Shown: piece by piece, positions 24,768 to 36,136 of the stretch | How the letters are laid out: every line of letters begins with the position of its first letter | How positions within the stretch are numbered: the stretch's first letter is position 1 | Source: Hofstenia miamia | Lineage: Eukaryota; Xenacoelomorpha; Acoela; Hofsteniidae | Assembly (NCBI GenBank): GCA_900660155.1 | Contig: CABFPE010000906.1 | Coordinates: 20,748-84,747, forward strand | Reading direction: 5' to 3' | Length of the DNA: 64,000 nucleotides | Position numbers and translations under genes: made by a program | Notes under the pieces: model-generated | Seen by the model: the letters and a program-made list of their open reading frames with translations, nothing else | The model's database searches: none | What the model was told of the DNA's origin: nothing

Positions 24768-25250
24768 CAGGGTGATTCAAAAAGAACGTGCCAAAATGAT
24801 CACTGGTTATTCCCATGATTGCCAGTAGATTCAAATTACTTTGTTTTCCAGCAATAGGAAGCACCGCCACATTGGCACTTCGCAGTTCGAAGCTTTGTGA
24901 ATGAAAACGTGCCTCAGCGGCAGAATGGAAGAAATGGTGTTAAAGACCTTGCTTCTGCACTTGGCCGCAGTGTTTGGGACTTTTTCCTGTGGAGATATAT
25001 TAACGACAAAGTTTTCGTTCCATCGTTGTCAGCAAAATCGATGAGATGAAAAAGCGAATCACGGTGGATCGTGACATTCTGAAGTATGCTTGGGAGGAGT
25101 TTCTTATCGACTGGATGTTTTCCGCCCGCTAGTATTGGTAACATTGAACACTTGTAAATTAGAAAATTAAAATTAAATATTATATTTTTAATTTTTGAAA
25201 TATAGCGAAGTTTTAATAAATATATTGTATTTCTGTAAACCCGCATTCTT
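24768..25250 (+). mobile_element. Mariner-like element remnant with large internal deletion
   Basis: A TA dinucleotide followed by CAGGGTGATTCAAAAAGAAC at 24,768 is a typical mariner end. From about 24,900 the plus strand encodes the C-terminus of a transposase (FFLWRYINDKVFVPSLSA, then a WEEF block and IEHL at the end), corresponding to the FFLWG..KDKVY ... HIEHL tail of the family. The N-terminal two thirds are deleted. No matching right terminus. Confidence 0.7.
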
Positions 25251-26729
25251 TATCTGATATTATTTTCATGTACGCAAACATACATATACAAATCAAATAC
25301 ACTACTTATGTCTGTAACAAGTCGACCATTTACAAATTAGACATCAAAATAAAGGCTTAGTGGCGCCATCTGCGCCGTGTTAAAAATTGGGACAGGGTAT
25401 GTCAAGTATTGGCTACACCTGATAAATAGTTGACAGATTTAACGATACATAGGAGCAATACAATCTAGTAGATGTCAATGTGTATAGATCATAAGTAGGA
25501 TTACAGATAAGACCAATAAGTATATGTAAATTATTTAAAATATATGCAATAAATGTTGGAATTATTGACAAACATACGACTCTGATCTGAAAATTGCTTT
25601 GCATAGTCCGAATATATTTTAAAGAGTGACTGCAATTATATCGTATCCAAGTAGGAGTTGGGTTGTACTTTTTATTGGATGTTGATCTCCTTCCTTGTAA
25701 ATATCGGATTCTTTGATAAGTCAAATTCAGATACTAAATTTCTCTAAGTTTAATCATTTCTATATAGTATTCTAAACTATGCTAAAATCCACAAACTTCA
25801 GTTTTAATGTTAATATTGATTAACCATTAAGTTTACTATGAATTCAATTTCAAGAATGTTACCCTAATTCGAATAATGTATTTAAATAATCAATATTCCG
25901 AGAGGGCAGGCGCTCTAGCTCTATACTATACTCTGTTTACTGTGCTTAATTGCAATGTTCTATGCAACGGTACAAACGTTTTCTATTCCAATAGGTTTGT
26001 TCTGGTGTTAATTATTAACTTCCTTGTATATAATTGATTTTATTGAATGCAATCGAATGACAGAATCAATTTAATCAAAAGACGGAGAAAATATTTTAAG
26101 AAACCTTTGCACATGACTCTAAAACAAGAAACTCACCTGTTTTACAGAAACACATGACAACTTTGAATAAAAAATTACCGTTACAAATTGTCTTTAATGA
26201 ATAGGCTCTAAGATAATAATTTTGAAACATAGAAATTTGTAATAACCCAAAAAATCAAAATATTGATACATCTTGTTACATACACGATGAGAATTTAGAG
26301 TAAGATCTAATAAGGTTTTATAAATTTCTAATTCGAATCCAACCTTAATCTTGGTGACATTTTAAACCATACGTTTATATCATTGGAAGTAACTAAACAA
26401 AACAAATCAAATATAGCGTTGAACATTCCATGGAATACTAGAAATTTAATAAATATTGATTTAATATAAAGTTTATATATTTACAAATCAACTTGCGGTA
26501 TAGTTTGTAAGCAGACACTATACAAATTAAACAATAGTTACGTGTTAACTTAATCCTCGATAAAAATCGAATAATAAAAAACTAGTTAATATCATTTTCA
26601 CTTATCAGAAATACATGTTTGTCTAACGTCTAACCTAAATGAATGTTCATTATTAGAAGAGATTATAAGCAATAAAGGGAAGAAACGTGAAAACTAACGC
26701 AATTTCTAATATTCAATCAAGGACAACAA
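25251..26729. other. No gene seen
   Basis: AT-rich sequence. Minus-strand frames up to 103 codons (25,413-25,724) lack any family resemblance. If Eaf continues downstream of 27,379, this is intron or 3' region; I could not find its acidic C-terminal exons here. Confidence 0.45.
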
Positions 26730-26737
26730 GTACTAAC

Positions 26738-27044
26738 CAGATTTTTCAACGAGCCGAGCTTCTAATGAGCCGAGCCGTGTCGAGCTTGATCACTGCATTG
26801 GATATAAAACGAGCCTTTATTAAGCCAAACAAATTCATAGTCCTGTATGTAAATTTGATTATGCAGATATTTCTTATTTTTTCATTCAATATACCTTTCT
26901 TAAAATTTTATTTTAAAATGTTTATTAAAAAATTTATCGAGCCAAAACGAGCCTCATTTAAAAGTTCTTTGTGGCGAGCCGAGTCGAAAATACTCAAAAG
27001 TAAAACGAACTGAACTTAAATATATCGGCTCGTTGACAAGTCTG
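26738..27044. mobile_element. Complete 307-bp hAT-type MITE with TIRs and 8-bp target repeats
   Basis: Terminal inverted repeats CAGATTTTTCAACGAGCCG on the left and, reverse-complemented, CAGACTTGTCAACGAGCCG on the right. The flanking 8-mers GTACTAAC (26,730-26,737) and GTAGTAAC (27,045-27,052) differ at one base, as expected for a hAT 8-bp target duplication. The inside is rich in CGAGCC/GAGCCGAG words. No coding capacity for a transposase. Confidence 0.85.
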
Positions 27045-27378
27045 GTAGTAACAGTTCACCGAATCGATAGAATACTGGAAATACTAAGGATGTTTACAAA
27101 TACATATAATATTTGTATTTTTTGACTTTTTATTATAGCAATCATTCCTCATGTTATTTCTAGTTTCACTAAAATATTGTTTTTCAAAAAATGCTGCCAC
27201 TCTAGCTTTTAAATCCATGTCAGGAGTAACACTTGTATAGCAAGGTGCTGGGATGGTGTCTAGCTACTGAGAAATAACTTTAAAACGCTACCAAAAATAG
27301 CTTTTCCTGGAAACTCATCGAAGTTAATTATTTTAATGACAATAGCTTGTTTAAAAATGTTAGAGATGCATTACTAAC

Positions 27379-27573
27379 CTGTACTGGAGGTTTAACTTCA
27401 ACTCTTGTTGGTGGTTGTTGCACTGGACGCGCAGGAGGTGGCGGAGTAGGTGGCTTTTGTTGGATAGAAGGACTAGGCTTTGAAGAAATCTTAGAGACTT
27501 TTCGTGCTATTGCGGGTGGAGGACTTGGAGCCGTGCGAGATCGTACTGATTTTGGAGCACGCGTTTTTTTCAC
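27379..27573 (-). CDS. Eaf: Eaf, second coding exon (proline-rich linker)
   Basis: A 195-nt exon on the minus strand, acceptor ACATAATTTAG and donor GTTAGT, phase 0 at both ends. It begins VKKTRAPKSVRSRT, which continues exactly the conserved EAF sequence LEKL.S...VKKTR from the exon ending at 35,506. The rest is a Ser/Pro-rich, Lys/Arg-rich linker (PSPPPAIARK, PPTPPPPARPVQQPP), as known for EAF proteins between the N-terminal ELL-binding domain and the acidic C-terminus. EAF partners ELL in the super/little elongation complexes at RNA polymerase II in the nucleus. The acidic transactivation exons that should follow were not found downstream on this strand. Confidence 0.88.
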
Positions 27574-30500
27574 CTAAATTATGTGAATGAGTTGACTAGT
27601 CAAAGTATTGCACATATAAGGTTGTAAATGGCGCGATAATTTAGACCCAGGCTCACATAAATTGTTTGAAAAATGCTATAAGTGTAGCGTTCTTGAAACT
27701 ATGTGTATACAGTAAACTTGAGATTGATAGCTCAAAATCATACTCACAACAATACACTTCAAATTTCTAATGACATCCTAATGATTGTTGCAAAAATAAG
27801 TATAAAATGGCAACGCGATTCAAAGAAAAGTAAATCGACATCAAATATGCTCTGATACTTGCAGTCAGAGGCGCACCCAGAGGGGGGGAACTGGGGGAAC
27901 GTTCCCCCCCTCAACAGAGCACAGATGCTTCCATTCCTCATGAAATGTATGCTGATATGATAACATAGTACATATATATTAAGCACTTCTTCAAATATAT
28001 CTGCAGGGTAAAATAGAGATCATTTTAAAATACAGGATTAAGACAATAATTGGAAATTGATTAACCATTAAAATTTGACACGCAAGAGCGAAAATCGTAA
28101 TATCATATAAGGAGTTAATACACACTCTAGCTGAAAGAAATGCATTTTAATGTGAGCTTTACCTTCAATACTTCTAATTGAATTAAAACGTTAATTTTCA
28201 ATTAGCTTGCTGTTTAGCTGGTAAACATCGACAATGTGATTAAGGAAATAATTCATAAACATTTATTTTGAAATTATAAAATCCCGAGTCCAGCAAATTT
28301 TGGGTATACGCTGTTAATAAAAGCCCGGTGCATCTCAAATCACAGTCAAGGTGTCTCCCGGTTGCCTACCATTCCATCTGCCTGTGTCTAAATACTATGC
28401 AATTTTTCTATCAAAGATCCATTCGAACCACCTCCTTTAAAAGTATGAAGTCAGTTTAGTTTAAGAAGCCGTGAGAAAAATTTGACTGCCCTGCTCCCCC
28501 TATCCGTTCACGAAATAATTTATAAAATCGACAGCATTAATAAAATATATTGATATTTCATTTAAATGTGATACCCGTACAAAAAAGTTTTCTTGCGATC
28601 CTTAGGAAACGGTATATGGCAACCTCGACTAAATTCGCTTGGCCACAAACAACGAAATACGAATTACATTCACAAGTAAACATTTATAAAAAATACTTTA
28701 AAAAGGTAACAAAAATGCGAATTGAATGTTGAATTGAAAACAAATAATTATATAAAAAACTTCTTTGCTATTTCGAGAAGATCCCACTGACTAATGTATG
28801 AAATCTTATGAAAGAAATGCATGATGTAATTGTAAGTGCATGCTATACTAACATAGCAAGCCTAATCACTCGATTTAAATCGGATTTAAATCAAAGCACA
28901 TTATTATTATTGATTTAAATCAAGTACACTAAAAGAGATATACGAATAGTGTATTTTAATTGCTTTGAAGCCATTGCCCTGATATTGGAATGAATTGGCA
29001 AGCTCTGAATTCATTGTTTTGCAAGTTTTTTATCTTCAGTTTATTTAAAATTGATTACATTATTGTATTTAAAAAATAGTAGTATCAAAAGGATTTCTAA
29101 TATTTACTACTCTCGAAGATTGTCTGGGTAAAATTGAAATTTAGATAAAAAATCCGATTAAAACCAAAAAACCGATTTTTTAATTGAAATCGGATTTTTT
29201 CCCAACACCCAGCCGTTTGATTTATATTTTGGTAGTGATTATGTTCTCCGTGTCTCGCGAGAAAAAACTTGAAAAAGAACTAGTAATAAAAAAGTAATTG
29301 ACATCGGAATGGAAAGCAGTTATTGTTTATAAATTCCACCTGTGATTTAAGCTATACTTTAGCACTCATATACTGTGTTTGCAGTTTGTAAATATGAAAT
29401 AACCCCAAACCCAAATGTTGTTAAAATAGAAAAATTAAAGTACGTAAAATTATATAAATTACATAGGTATTCTAATAACAAATTATATAACGCAAAACAA
29501 TGTTAACATTCAACGGCCAATTTTTCTACTAATGGAAGAAAGAAAAAGTAAATAATTAAGAGCGCCGCAGACACGGGTGGTGATAAAATTGAAATGATAA
29601 ATGTGGTAGGCAATTTGAAAAACAATAACTATAGATTTAAAATGGTACCGAAACTACAACGTGGGGTCACTTTCACACAGCAGTTGAGATAAAGCCTAAC
29701 AAACTTTTTTCAGAAACTAAGAATAAAGATTTATAAAATAATTAAAAGAGTCAACAATAGATAAAAACGAATCACTAGATTGGGGATGTTATGCTTAACA
29801 ATATATAAATTTTATAATAAATAAATTACCTCTAAATCTAAAAGCATTGCACTGCAGTTAAATGCAACTTTCAACATTTATTGAAGAAAGAAAAGAGTTT
29901 TTAGTACGCTTTTGACATTTCAAATTGCGATTAGTCATGCGCGCGTTAATTAAATTGAATGTTAATGAATCGAATAGAAACTACGGAAAATAACGTAAAC
30001 CCTATCTTTCAATTGGAATTAAGCTACAACATAATAAAACAATATCAATACTTGGAAGGAATTAAATCACATTAAACTGATAACCGCATTTTTGGTTTCC
30101 TAGTCAATACGATCAGTTTCATTACAACGTGTTAAGAGGAATTACATTATATATATATATATTCGCATTTAGTATAAAAAACTAATTTATAGTTTCAATA
30201 TTCATATTTGTGCTGGTTATGGCTAATATTTCTTCATAATATTTTTAAAATGGGTATTACAATGGTAAAAGCATATTTGCAGATTCGATTATAACAGAAC
30301 ATTCCCCGTTGATTGTACATATTTAACTGTAAATTTAAAAGTTCGATACATTTGTATATTTAATCATTATGAGACAAAAAATTCACTCCGAAGTTTCCGT
30401 GATATGTATAATTTTTTACTGATAGCGTTTTCAGTTTCCACTAGCTGAAAACTACTTAGATTACATCGTACATATATAAACAGGGCTGCGTTGGTATGTA

Positions 30501-31840
30501 ATTCTCATTCCCATACATCAGCTTTTCTATGTGGGGATCACCATATAATATCCCTTGGAATTACCTTTTAACCAAGGAGTAATGAGATTGCCTTAGAATA
30601 AAACATAAAAACATATGTAGGCAGATACACAATCCGGTCGTTCGTTTTACATTAGTCTGCTGTACACTTGTAAATATGTGCTACCTTTTAGAAGGTCAGA
30701 CAATCACAAACTATTTCATCCAAATGTTTAAGGTAATGCACAACTGCCAAGATAACACAATATGCAATAGGAGGTACACAATAGACTATAATAGACGCAT
30801 GTCATACAGTAAGCAAAGGTGCACCCAACACTAACGGATGTAATATTATATTGCAAAAACAAAAAGCTATTCTTCATCTAACGTAACACTTGTACATGCA
30901 CATTCAGATTTCCATGTTCCTTCAATTCCTTCAGAACAATATTTTGGGATAAGTACGTCTAGGTTAACCTTAAACTGCACATGAATTGCAAAAACTTTGG
31001 TTTACAACTCACAAACTAATAAATATATTTAAAATCTGAAGGGAGCACATTGCAGTGCAATGTATTGTATCATTAAGTTCTAAGACTAAGATCTATCGCA
31101 GACCCATTCATCAATTAATAAAAAGAGACTGTTGAGGTTAAATGTTGGTCAAATGGGTTTTAAACCTCCAGATTAGCTGCATAATGCAACAATCGCTTAT
31201 AATGAGTTTTAGGCACTATAATGAGTTCTAGTTTCTAGGCGGGACAATAGCTACGGTAGTTCATCTAATTAGTAGGCCTACACTAAATAGTTCTCTTTAT
31301 GCAACCATACACGCAATAAAATATATGATATATGGGGAAAAGTAGCATAAACTCATAGTACATGCTAAGAAAATTTCATCAACATATATTGGCAAATTCA
31401 GAAAAATAATATCAGCGACTCAATACTAAAGGAAAATTATTGAGCCTAATAAAAATTTCTTCTTACAATTATGGACCAATTTAAAATACTTCACCCCAAT
31501 GTAATGCTCTGATATTATAATGGTAAAATAATGTAAAAATGATCAACACTGGGATCGAGTATTGATAAAAAATTAATAATCACTATTGCTTACATGAAAA
31601 TATGCATAATTAATCACTTTAAAAACTACTAAAATCAAATTTTTTGCTAATTACTGTAAATTTGATTACATTTTTGCTTTCTTATAAAATGTATCTACCT
31701 GTGCCAATTTTAGAAACAAGAAATAGTGAATTGTTCTACTAAAAAGAGGATAGCTAAAAAGTACATGTACATAAGGATGCAAGAATATTATGATGGTATT
31801 ATAGTGAAATTTTAACGTGCATAATAATAATTATTATTAT
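27574..31840. other. Eaf intron 1, proximal part: MITE-like and C-rich repeats, no gene
   Basis: 27,870-27,915 holds a G-run/C-run segment with the perfect palindrome GGGGGAACGTTCCCCC (27,893-27,908) next to a CAGAGGCGCACCCAG string, typical of the end of a transposon. 28,868-29,215 is a MITE-like unit with GATTTAAATCGGATTTAAAT on the left and AAATCGGATTTTTTCCCAAC on the right. 31,821-31,840 is an ATAATAATAATTATTATTAT microsatellite. Nothing coding recognised in between. Confidence 0.55.
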
Positions 31841-32105
31841 TTCATTACTTCTCACAGTTTCATGCTGGTATCCCTCTCAGCTCGAGGAACTCACCAGTTC
31901 CCAGGGAGTCTGAGAGCTTTACTCAGGACTCTAGCTGTACTTAACAATGCTGCCTTTTGTGCTACCGTTCCTCTCCACTTTGGTAATCCCAACTCCTCCA
32001 AGTATCTCTTAAGTTTCTTACTCACTGCTCCTAGTGCTCCTACGACTACCGGGACTACTTCAACCCTCTTTAACTTTTTTAGAAGAGATCTAGTCCGATA
32101 TTTTT
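31841..32105 (-). mobile_element. R4/Dong-like LINE, third copy, 3' end only
   Basis: About 265 bp on the minus strand matching the 3' end of the LINE at 58,970-59,210: peptide VEVVPVVVGALGAVSKK and KRYLEELGLPKW (end of the protein), then the same 3' UTR with GATACCAGCATGAA. The 3' end runs straight into an AAT/TTA microsatellite at 31,821-31,840, as the other copies do. 5'-truncated at about 32,105. Confidence 0.85.
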
Positions 32106-32608
32106 TAAGAAATCTTAACATAAACCATTGTAGGGGCAGGATAATGTAGGACGTTACTGAATCAAACAACTTTGAAATAGTCTTTGCGTAAAATAAGTTC
32201 AAAAGTTTGTTCTAGATGTAAAATGTAACCTAGAAGAGAATAAAAGTGGTCCGAAGTCGATCCGAGCATTATGAACCTGAACATTAGCAATAGTAAGAAT
32301 TTAAAGCATTTTAAAAAAATTGGAATTTGCAATAAAAAATTAGAGATATGTTCACTAAGTACTTCAGTCATTGTAATAAACTTTAATACACATTTTCAAA
32401 GTTACGTTAGAGTACGTTCACCAATAGATGTGTTTATATTTCAGGAATTCTAAATTGAAAAACAGCTGGCCTTTATAAATGACATAGGCTTTCTTAGGAT
32501 AAAATCTTAGAAATTTGTAAAAATTTATTTTTGTTGACCGGGACTTGCCAGTTACAAGAGCGGTATGTCGCCGTAAAATTTCGCTTACGGTGTTGGCTTG
32601 AGGTAAAA

Positions 32609-32874
32609 ATGTCGACAATTTTTTTTCTCGCTGCTGTCGTAATATTTTTACAAAAAACTGTACCGCGCTCAGCTCTTAATTTAACTTATCAGCACGCATT
32701 AATGGGTAATCTACATTATGGCTCACAGTCCGAATACTGGTATCCCATTGAATACGTCATTTTAAATAAATCAAGTATATTTTACTCAGCAATAAACAGG
32801 TAAAGTGAAAATATTATCAATCAATCAAAATTTTTTGCAGACCAAATGTGTGTTGTATGCAAAGTGTGTTGTAA
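32609..32874 (+). CDS. Candidate small secreted protein, two exons, antisense in Eaf intron
   Basis: Not recognised. Exon 1 (32,609-32,799) starts at an ATG in the context GTAAAAATG and encodes a typical signal peptide (MSTIFFLAAVVIFLQK, cleavage perhaps after PRSA), then about 43 residues rich in Tyr, with one N-glycosylation site (NLT) and the stretch YWYPIEYVILN. A CAG|GTAAAG donor and a TTTTTTGCAG acceptor define a 41-nt intron (32,800-32,840), the same size class as two PSMB1 introns. Exon 2 reads on in frame as RPNVCCMQSVL and stops at 32,874, for 74 residues in all. The block is GC-richer than its surroundings. The end of exon 2 could instead be spliced further. An upstream in-frame ATG at 32,531 would add a non-signal-like extension. 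Confidence 0.45.
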
Positions 32875-33099
32875 ATGGTTTATTAAGTAAATGGTTTATT
32901 AAGAGTCATTCCCTTAAAAATTTTTTTTGCTGATTGTGCTGCGAATAATGCTCAGATCGATTTCAAACTACTTTTATTCTCTTCTAAACTATATTTTACA
33001 TTTAGAAAGTTCTTTTCAAGTGATTATAAGTAAACCCAAGAGTAGATCCCGTAAAGGGTACGATGTAAAAGACGATTAATTTAGATACCAACACTGTGA

Positions 33100-33600
33100 T
33101 ACGAAATGATATACAGATTGTTTATTCCGATGAAGGATTGGAAGAACTAGGCAAGGTGGATTTTTTGCATTGTAAAAGAAAGAGACACATCATCAAAATC
33201 ACGAGCGCACGGTTTGAATGGATCAAGAACGTTAATTAAATAGGAATCAGGTGGAGAATCGTTTTTGTGGGAAAAATAATTATGAGGATTCAAATTTCGA
33301 AGTATTCAAAGGAAGAGTATCATAAAAGGGCCATAAATTAGAAGAATTCAAAGGAAGAGGACCATAAAATAGCAGATTCAATACGATGTGTCGAGGAAAC
33401 GTAGAAGAAAGAGAAGAGATTAAACCATACTAGATTCGGCAATATGGCGGATGATAGAATAGACAGCATTGAAAACATTCTGTTCGAATGCAAGAGGTTA
33501 ATGAGAAAAATGGAAATTTAAGAATAGTAAGAACAAAGTTTAGAGTCTTTACAAATCCGAATTGTGTGAAATTGTTAATGGAGTGAAAATTGAAAGTTAA
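33100..33600. other. Purine-rich segment with short degenerate repeats
   Basis: Two or three imperfect copies of a TTCAAAGGAAGAG-type unit lie at 33,300-33,375, followed by a short open frame MADDRIDSIENILFECKRLM at about 33,443 that stops after 25 codons. It resembles the start of a repeat-encoded coiled-coil protein but is too short to assign. Confidence 0.35.
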
Positions 33601-34217
33601 TGGGCTCAATTAATAATTTTATATTTCAACTTTTACATTTCTTCAAATAAATATTACTTCCTATAAAAAAAATTCGTAATTAAGTTATCAAATTGTGTAC
33701 GAATTCTATAGTCACTTGAATCCCAAACCGAGCTTATTAAACATTAAAAATTTGAATGTATTTGCTAAATTTGTAAAAAAATTATTTCAAATTTCTTTTT
33801 GTACGCTTAAAACTAGTTTGCTCAACTGAAATTGAAATTAATCAGAAACTGAAACTAAAATGAATTGATAAAAACTGCAACTGAAACAAACCTGAATTAC
33901 ACTGAAACGGAAATAAATTTGTTATTTAGTTTCCAGATATTCAATTAATTTCATGCATTTCGTGGCAAAAATGGAAATGCGTAGGGTGATATGGAGAGAA
34001 CATATTTTTGATGGCTCTAATATTTTGTGTTAATCCTTATCACAATTTTATTTTTAAACACTTGCAAATTCAAAAAAATTATTAGATCTATTTAGCAAAT
34101 TACAACAAACAATTATTTAAATTCTATTAAAATGTTCAAATTTATCAAATGCAACATTAGAAATAATGAATTGGTATATGAAGAGTTCGATTTCAAAACA
34201 CTATATATTCATTTATT

Positions 34218-34413
34218 TTAAATGGAGCTGAGATCAGAATATATATTAACTGAGTGCTTACTATTTTCTGTTGGAAGTTTGAAGTCTACATTAATTTCAA
34301 TTTTCTGGAATTCTTCCTCAAAAATCGTCTTTAAGTACAAAGCGCGATATAGTCCATTTTCTTTCTTTTCAATTTGCGATATATCCATTCTCACATTTCT
34401 GTGTTTGTGTGAA
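34218..34413 (-). CDS. Possible terminal exon of an unknown gene inside Eaf intron 1
   Basis: Minus-strand open stretch following an ATGCAATATAG acceptor, reading MDISQIEKKENGLYRALYLK, then FEEEFQKIEINVDF and KHSVNIYSDLSSI to a stop. An AATAAA polyadenylation-type hexamer follows immediately after the stop. The charged, non-repetitive composition looks protein-like. I do not recognise the family. It may belong to a nested gene or be an alternative Eaf exon; the latter would put an unrelated C-terminus on the EAF N-domain. Confidence 0.25.
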
Positions 34414-35505
34414 CTATATTGCATTATCATAATACAAACCTTTCACGACTATAGCACCTATAGAAAATTAGAAAATCGTCAACTGCCTGATTTTCATTAC
34501 CATGCTGTTCTTTATAGAATCAAAATATCTCGCTGACAGGCAAAAATCTGCTAATGCTGTAGTTTGCCATCTTACAAATCACTTACCTACAGCATTCAGA
34601 GTCCTATCAATGTTGAAATACATCATATCAAGGATATATCTATTTTTTAAAAAATGAAATGCTAAAACATTGTGCTATTTTACCAAACTGAACTTAAATA
34701 CAGTGAGACCACTAAAAGTCAACTTGAAACGTATCATGATATTACCTAGTACTCGATATAGCATTACCATATTGGCTATATGACTATAATACCAATTAAA
34801 AAAACAGCACAAAATAGTGATTTCGGAAAAATCTGAAAATAGAATATATCGCGTTTTACAATCGAAATTTTGATATTAACTATTGATCTAAAGTAGGAAG
34901 GTTCTAATACTCTTATTCGAACATAAAATGTTCATATGTACCCGTACCCGTAAAAATATACCCGTACTCACTCAAATAAATAATTTTGAGTTAACACAAT
35001 TAGCAAAAGCAAAAACTATTGAAAACGAAACCATTTACCACGAATGACCAGTAATATTTTGATGTTGTTACCTAACAGCCAACATTGTGATGTTTGTGAT
35101 ATTCGTTGTGGTTTTAATAATAGAATCGTAATTGAATATCTTGATATTTACATAACATTTAATAGCAAATTTCTAATAAAGTTTCCATAAAAAATATTTA
35201 ATACAACATCTTTTAGCAATTTACCCTAATTCAAAGCTAATTTGTCATTGCAGTTTGTAATTGTTCTTAACTTAACAAATATAGCTTTAAAAATTCTCAC
35301 TGCCCTTTAGGGAATAGAAATAGTTTACGCTAAAAACTGAACTCTAATTTGAATCGAACATACTACCTCAAACTAAATTAATGACAGGGAATTTCATAGC
35401 CTTTATAACTTTAAACTAGTTAAATTGGGTACTTAAAAAGGTTTAAAATCCAGTAAAAATATGTATGCAAATTTGGACTTTTAGGTAAAAATAATTAAAA
35501 CTTAC

Positions 35506-35817
35506 ATGAAAATTGGAATCAAGCTTTTCAAGAGTAATTTCACCAGTGGAATTGTCGATAATCAGAATGCATTCCTTCTGATGAAGTCGTTTGCCACCAC
35601 GAAAAACGGCATGATCTCCTCTTTCTTGAGGAATAGTTACAGTAACTTCATTGTTTGCATCGATTTCAAGGATACCTCCTTCATCGGTTGCCATAGAAGC
35701 TGGCTTAAAATCATACCTCATTGAATGAAATTTTGAAGCAGGACTGTGGAAAAAACTTTGTCCAAAATTTACAGAATACGATTGCCCACTAAGGCGTTCA
35801 ATTATGTCATCGGACAT
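35506..35817 (-). CDS. Eaf: Eaf, first coding exon (ELL-associated factor N-terminal domain)
   Basis: 104 codons from an ATG at 35,817 to a GTAAGT donor, phase 0. The EAF N-terminal domain is clear: FGQSFFHSPASKFHSMRYDF, FKPASM, EVTVTIPQERGDHAVFRGGK, RLHQKECILIIDNSTGEI and TLEKLDSNFH, aligning with the human EAF1/2 landmarks FHT.RYDFKPAS, VTIT.P, VFKG..RP.QK.CVLI and TGE..LEKL. This domain binds ELL and promotes Pol II elongation. A GCTTTAG acceptor-like site ends 2 nt before the ATG, so a 5' UTR intron is possible. The next exon is 7.9 kb downstream at 27,573 and joins in frame as SNFH|VKKTR. Confidence 0.93.
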
Positions 35818-36068
35818 TCCTAAAGCAAGACAATTTTCAACTGCTTGAATTATATAAATATTTGCAATAAGTTTCTAAATTATTATTTTTTAGATTATAA
35901 TTATAACAAACAATACGTTTACATTATAATTATGGTTATTTTACATGTTGAGCTCACTGCAAATGAACTCATTGGAATATTGGACCAAATTGCAATTAGT
36001 AAAATGAATTGGACAATATATTCTGTATGCGTAATAGACGAGGATTGTCAACTCATCCATAAAACAGA
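35818..36068. promoter_or_regulatory. Probable bidirectional promoter between Eaf and PSMB1
   Basis: The start codons of Eaf (minus, 35,817) and PSMB1 (plus, 36,069) are 251 bp apart and divergent. The interval is AT-rich; no CpG cluster or unmistakable TATA/Inr pair stands out. Inference from gene arrangement only. Confidence 0.5.
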
Positions 36069-36072
36069 ATGA
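35932..36072 (+). other. Upstream ORF overlapping the PSMB1 start codon (ATGA)
   Basis: A 46-codon frame beginning MVILHVELTANELIGILDQI ends with a TGA that shares bases with the PSMB1 ATG (ATGA at 36,069-36,072). Earlier in-frame ATGs extend it to 75 codons from 35,845. No family recognised. It could act as a uORF if transcription starts upstream of it, or be spliced out or lie outside the transcript. Confidence 0.3.
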
Positions 36073-36136
36073 ATGAAGTTTTAGTAAATGATTCTGCCAT
36101 TCAACGAGAATTTAATCCATATGCGAATAATGGAGG
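36069..36136 (+). CDS. PSMB1: Proteasome subunit beta type-1, exon 1
   Basis: 68 nt coding from the ATG, ending ...REFNPYANNGG with the last codon split after GG at a GTATTC donor. The NPY..NGG motif is the conserved N-terminus of the mature 20S proteasome beta-6 subunit (human RFSPYAFNGGT). The next exon is 2.75 kb away at 38,886 and restores GGA|ACA (G-T). The intron holds a Tc1-like remnant, a (TA)n tract at 36,206-36,225 and a gap of four Ns at 37,477. Confidence 0.88.

Noticed and set aside
27347-27577. Glycine-rich plus-strand frame
   Set aside because: Antisense shadow of the proline-rich Eaf exon.
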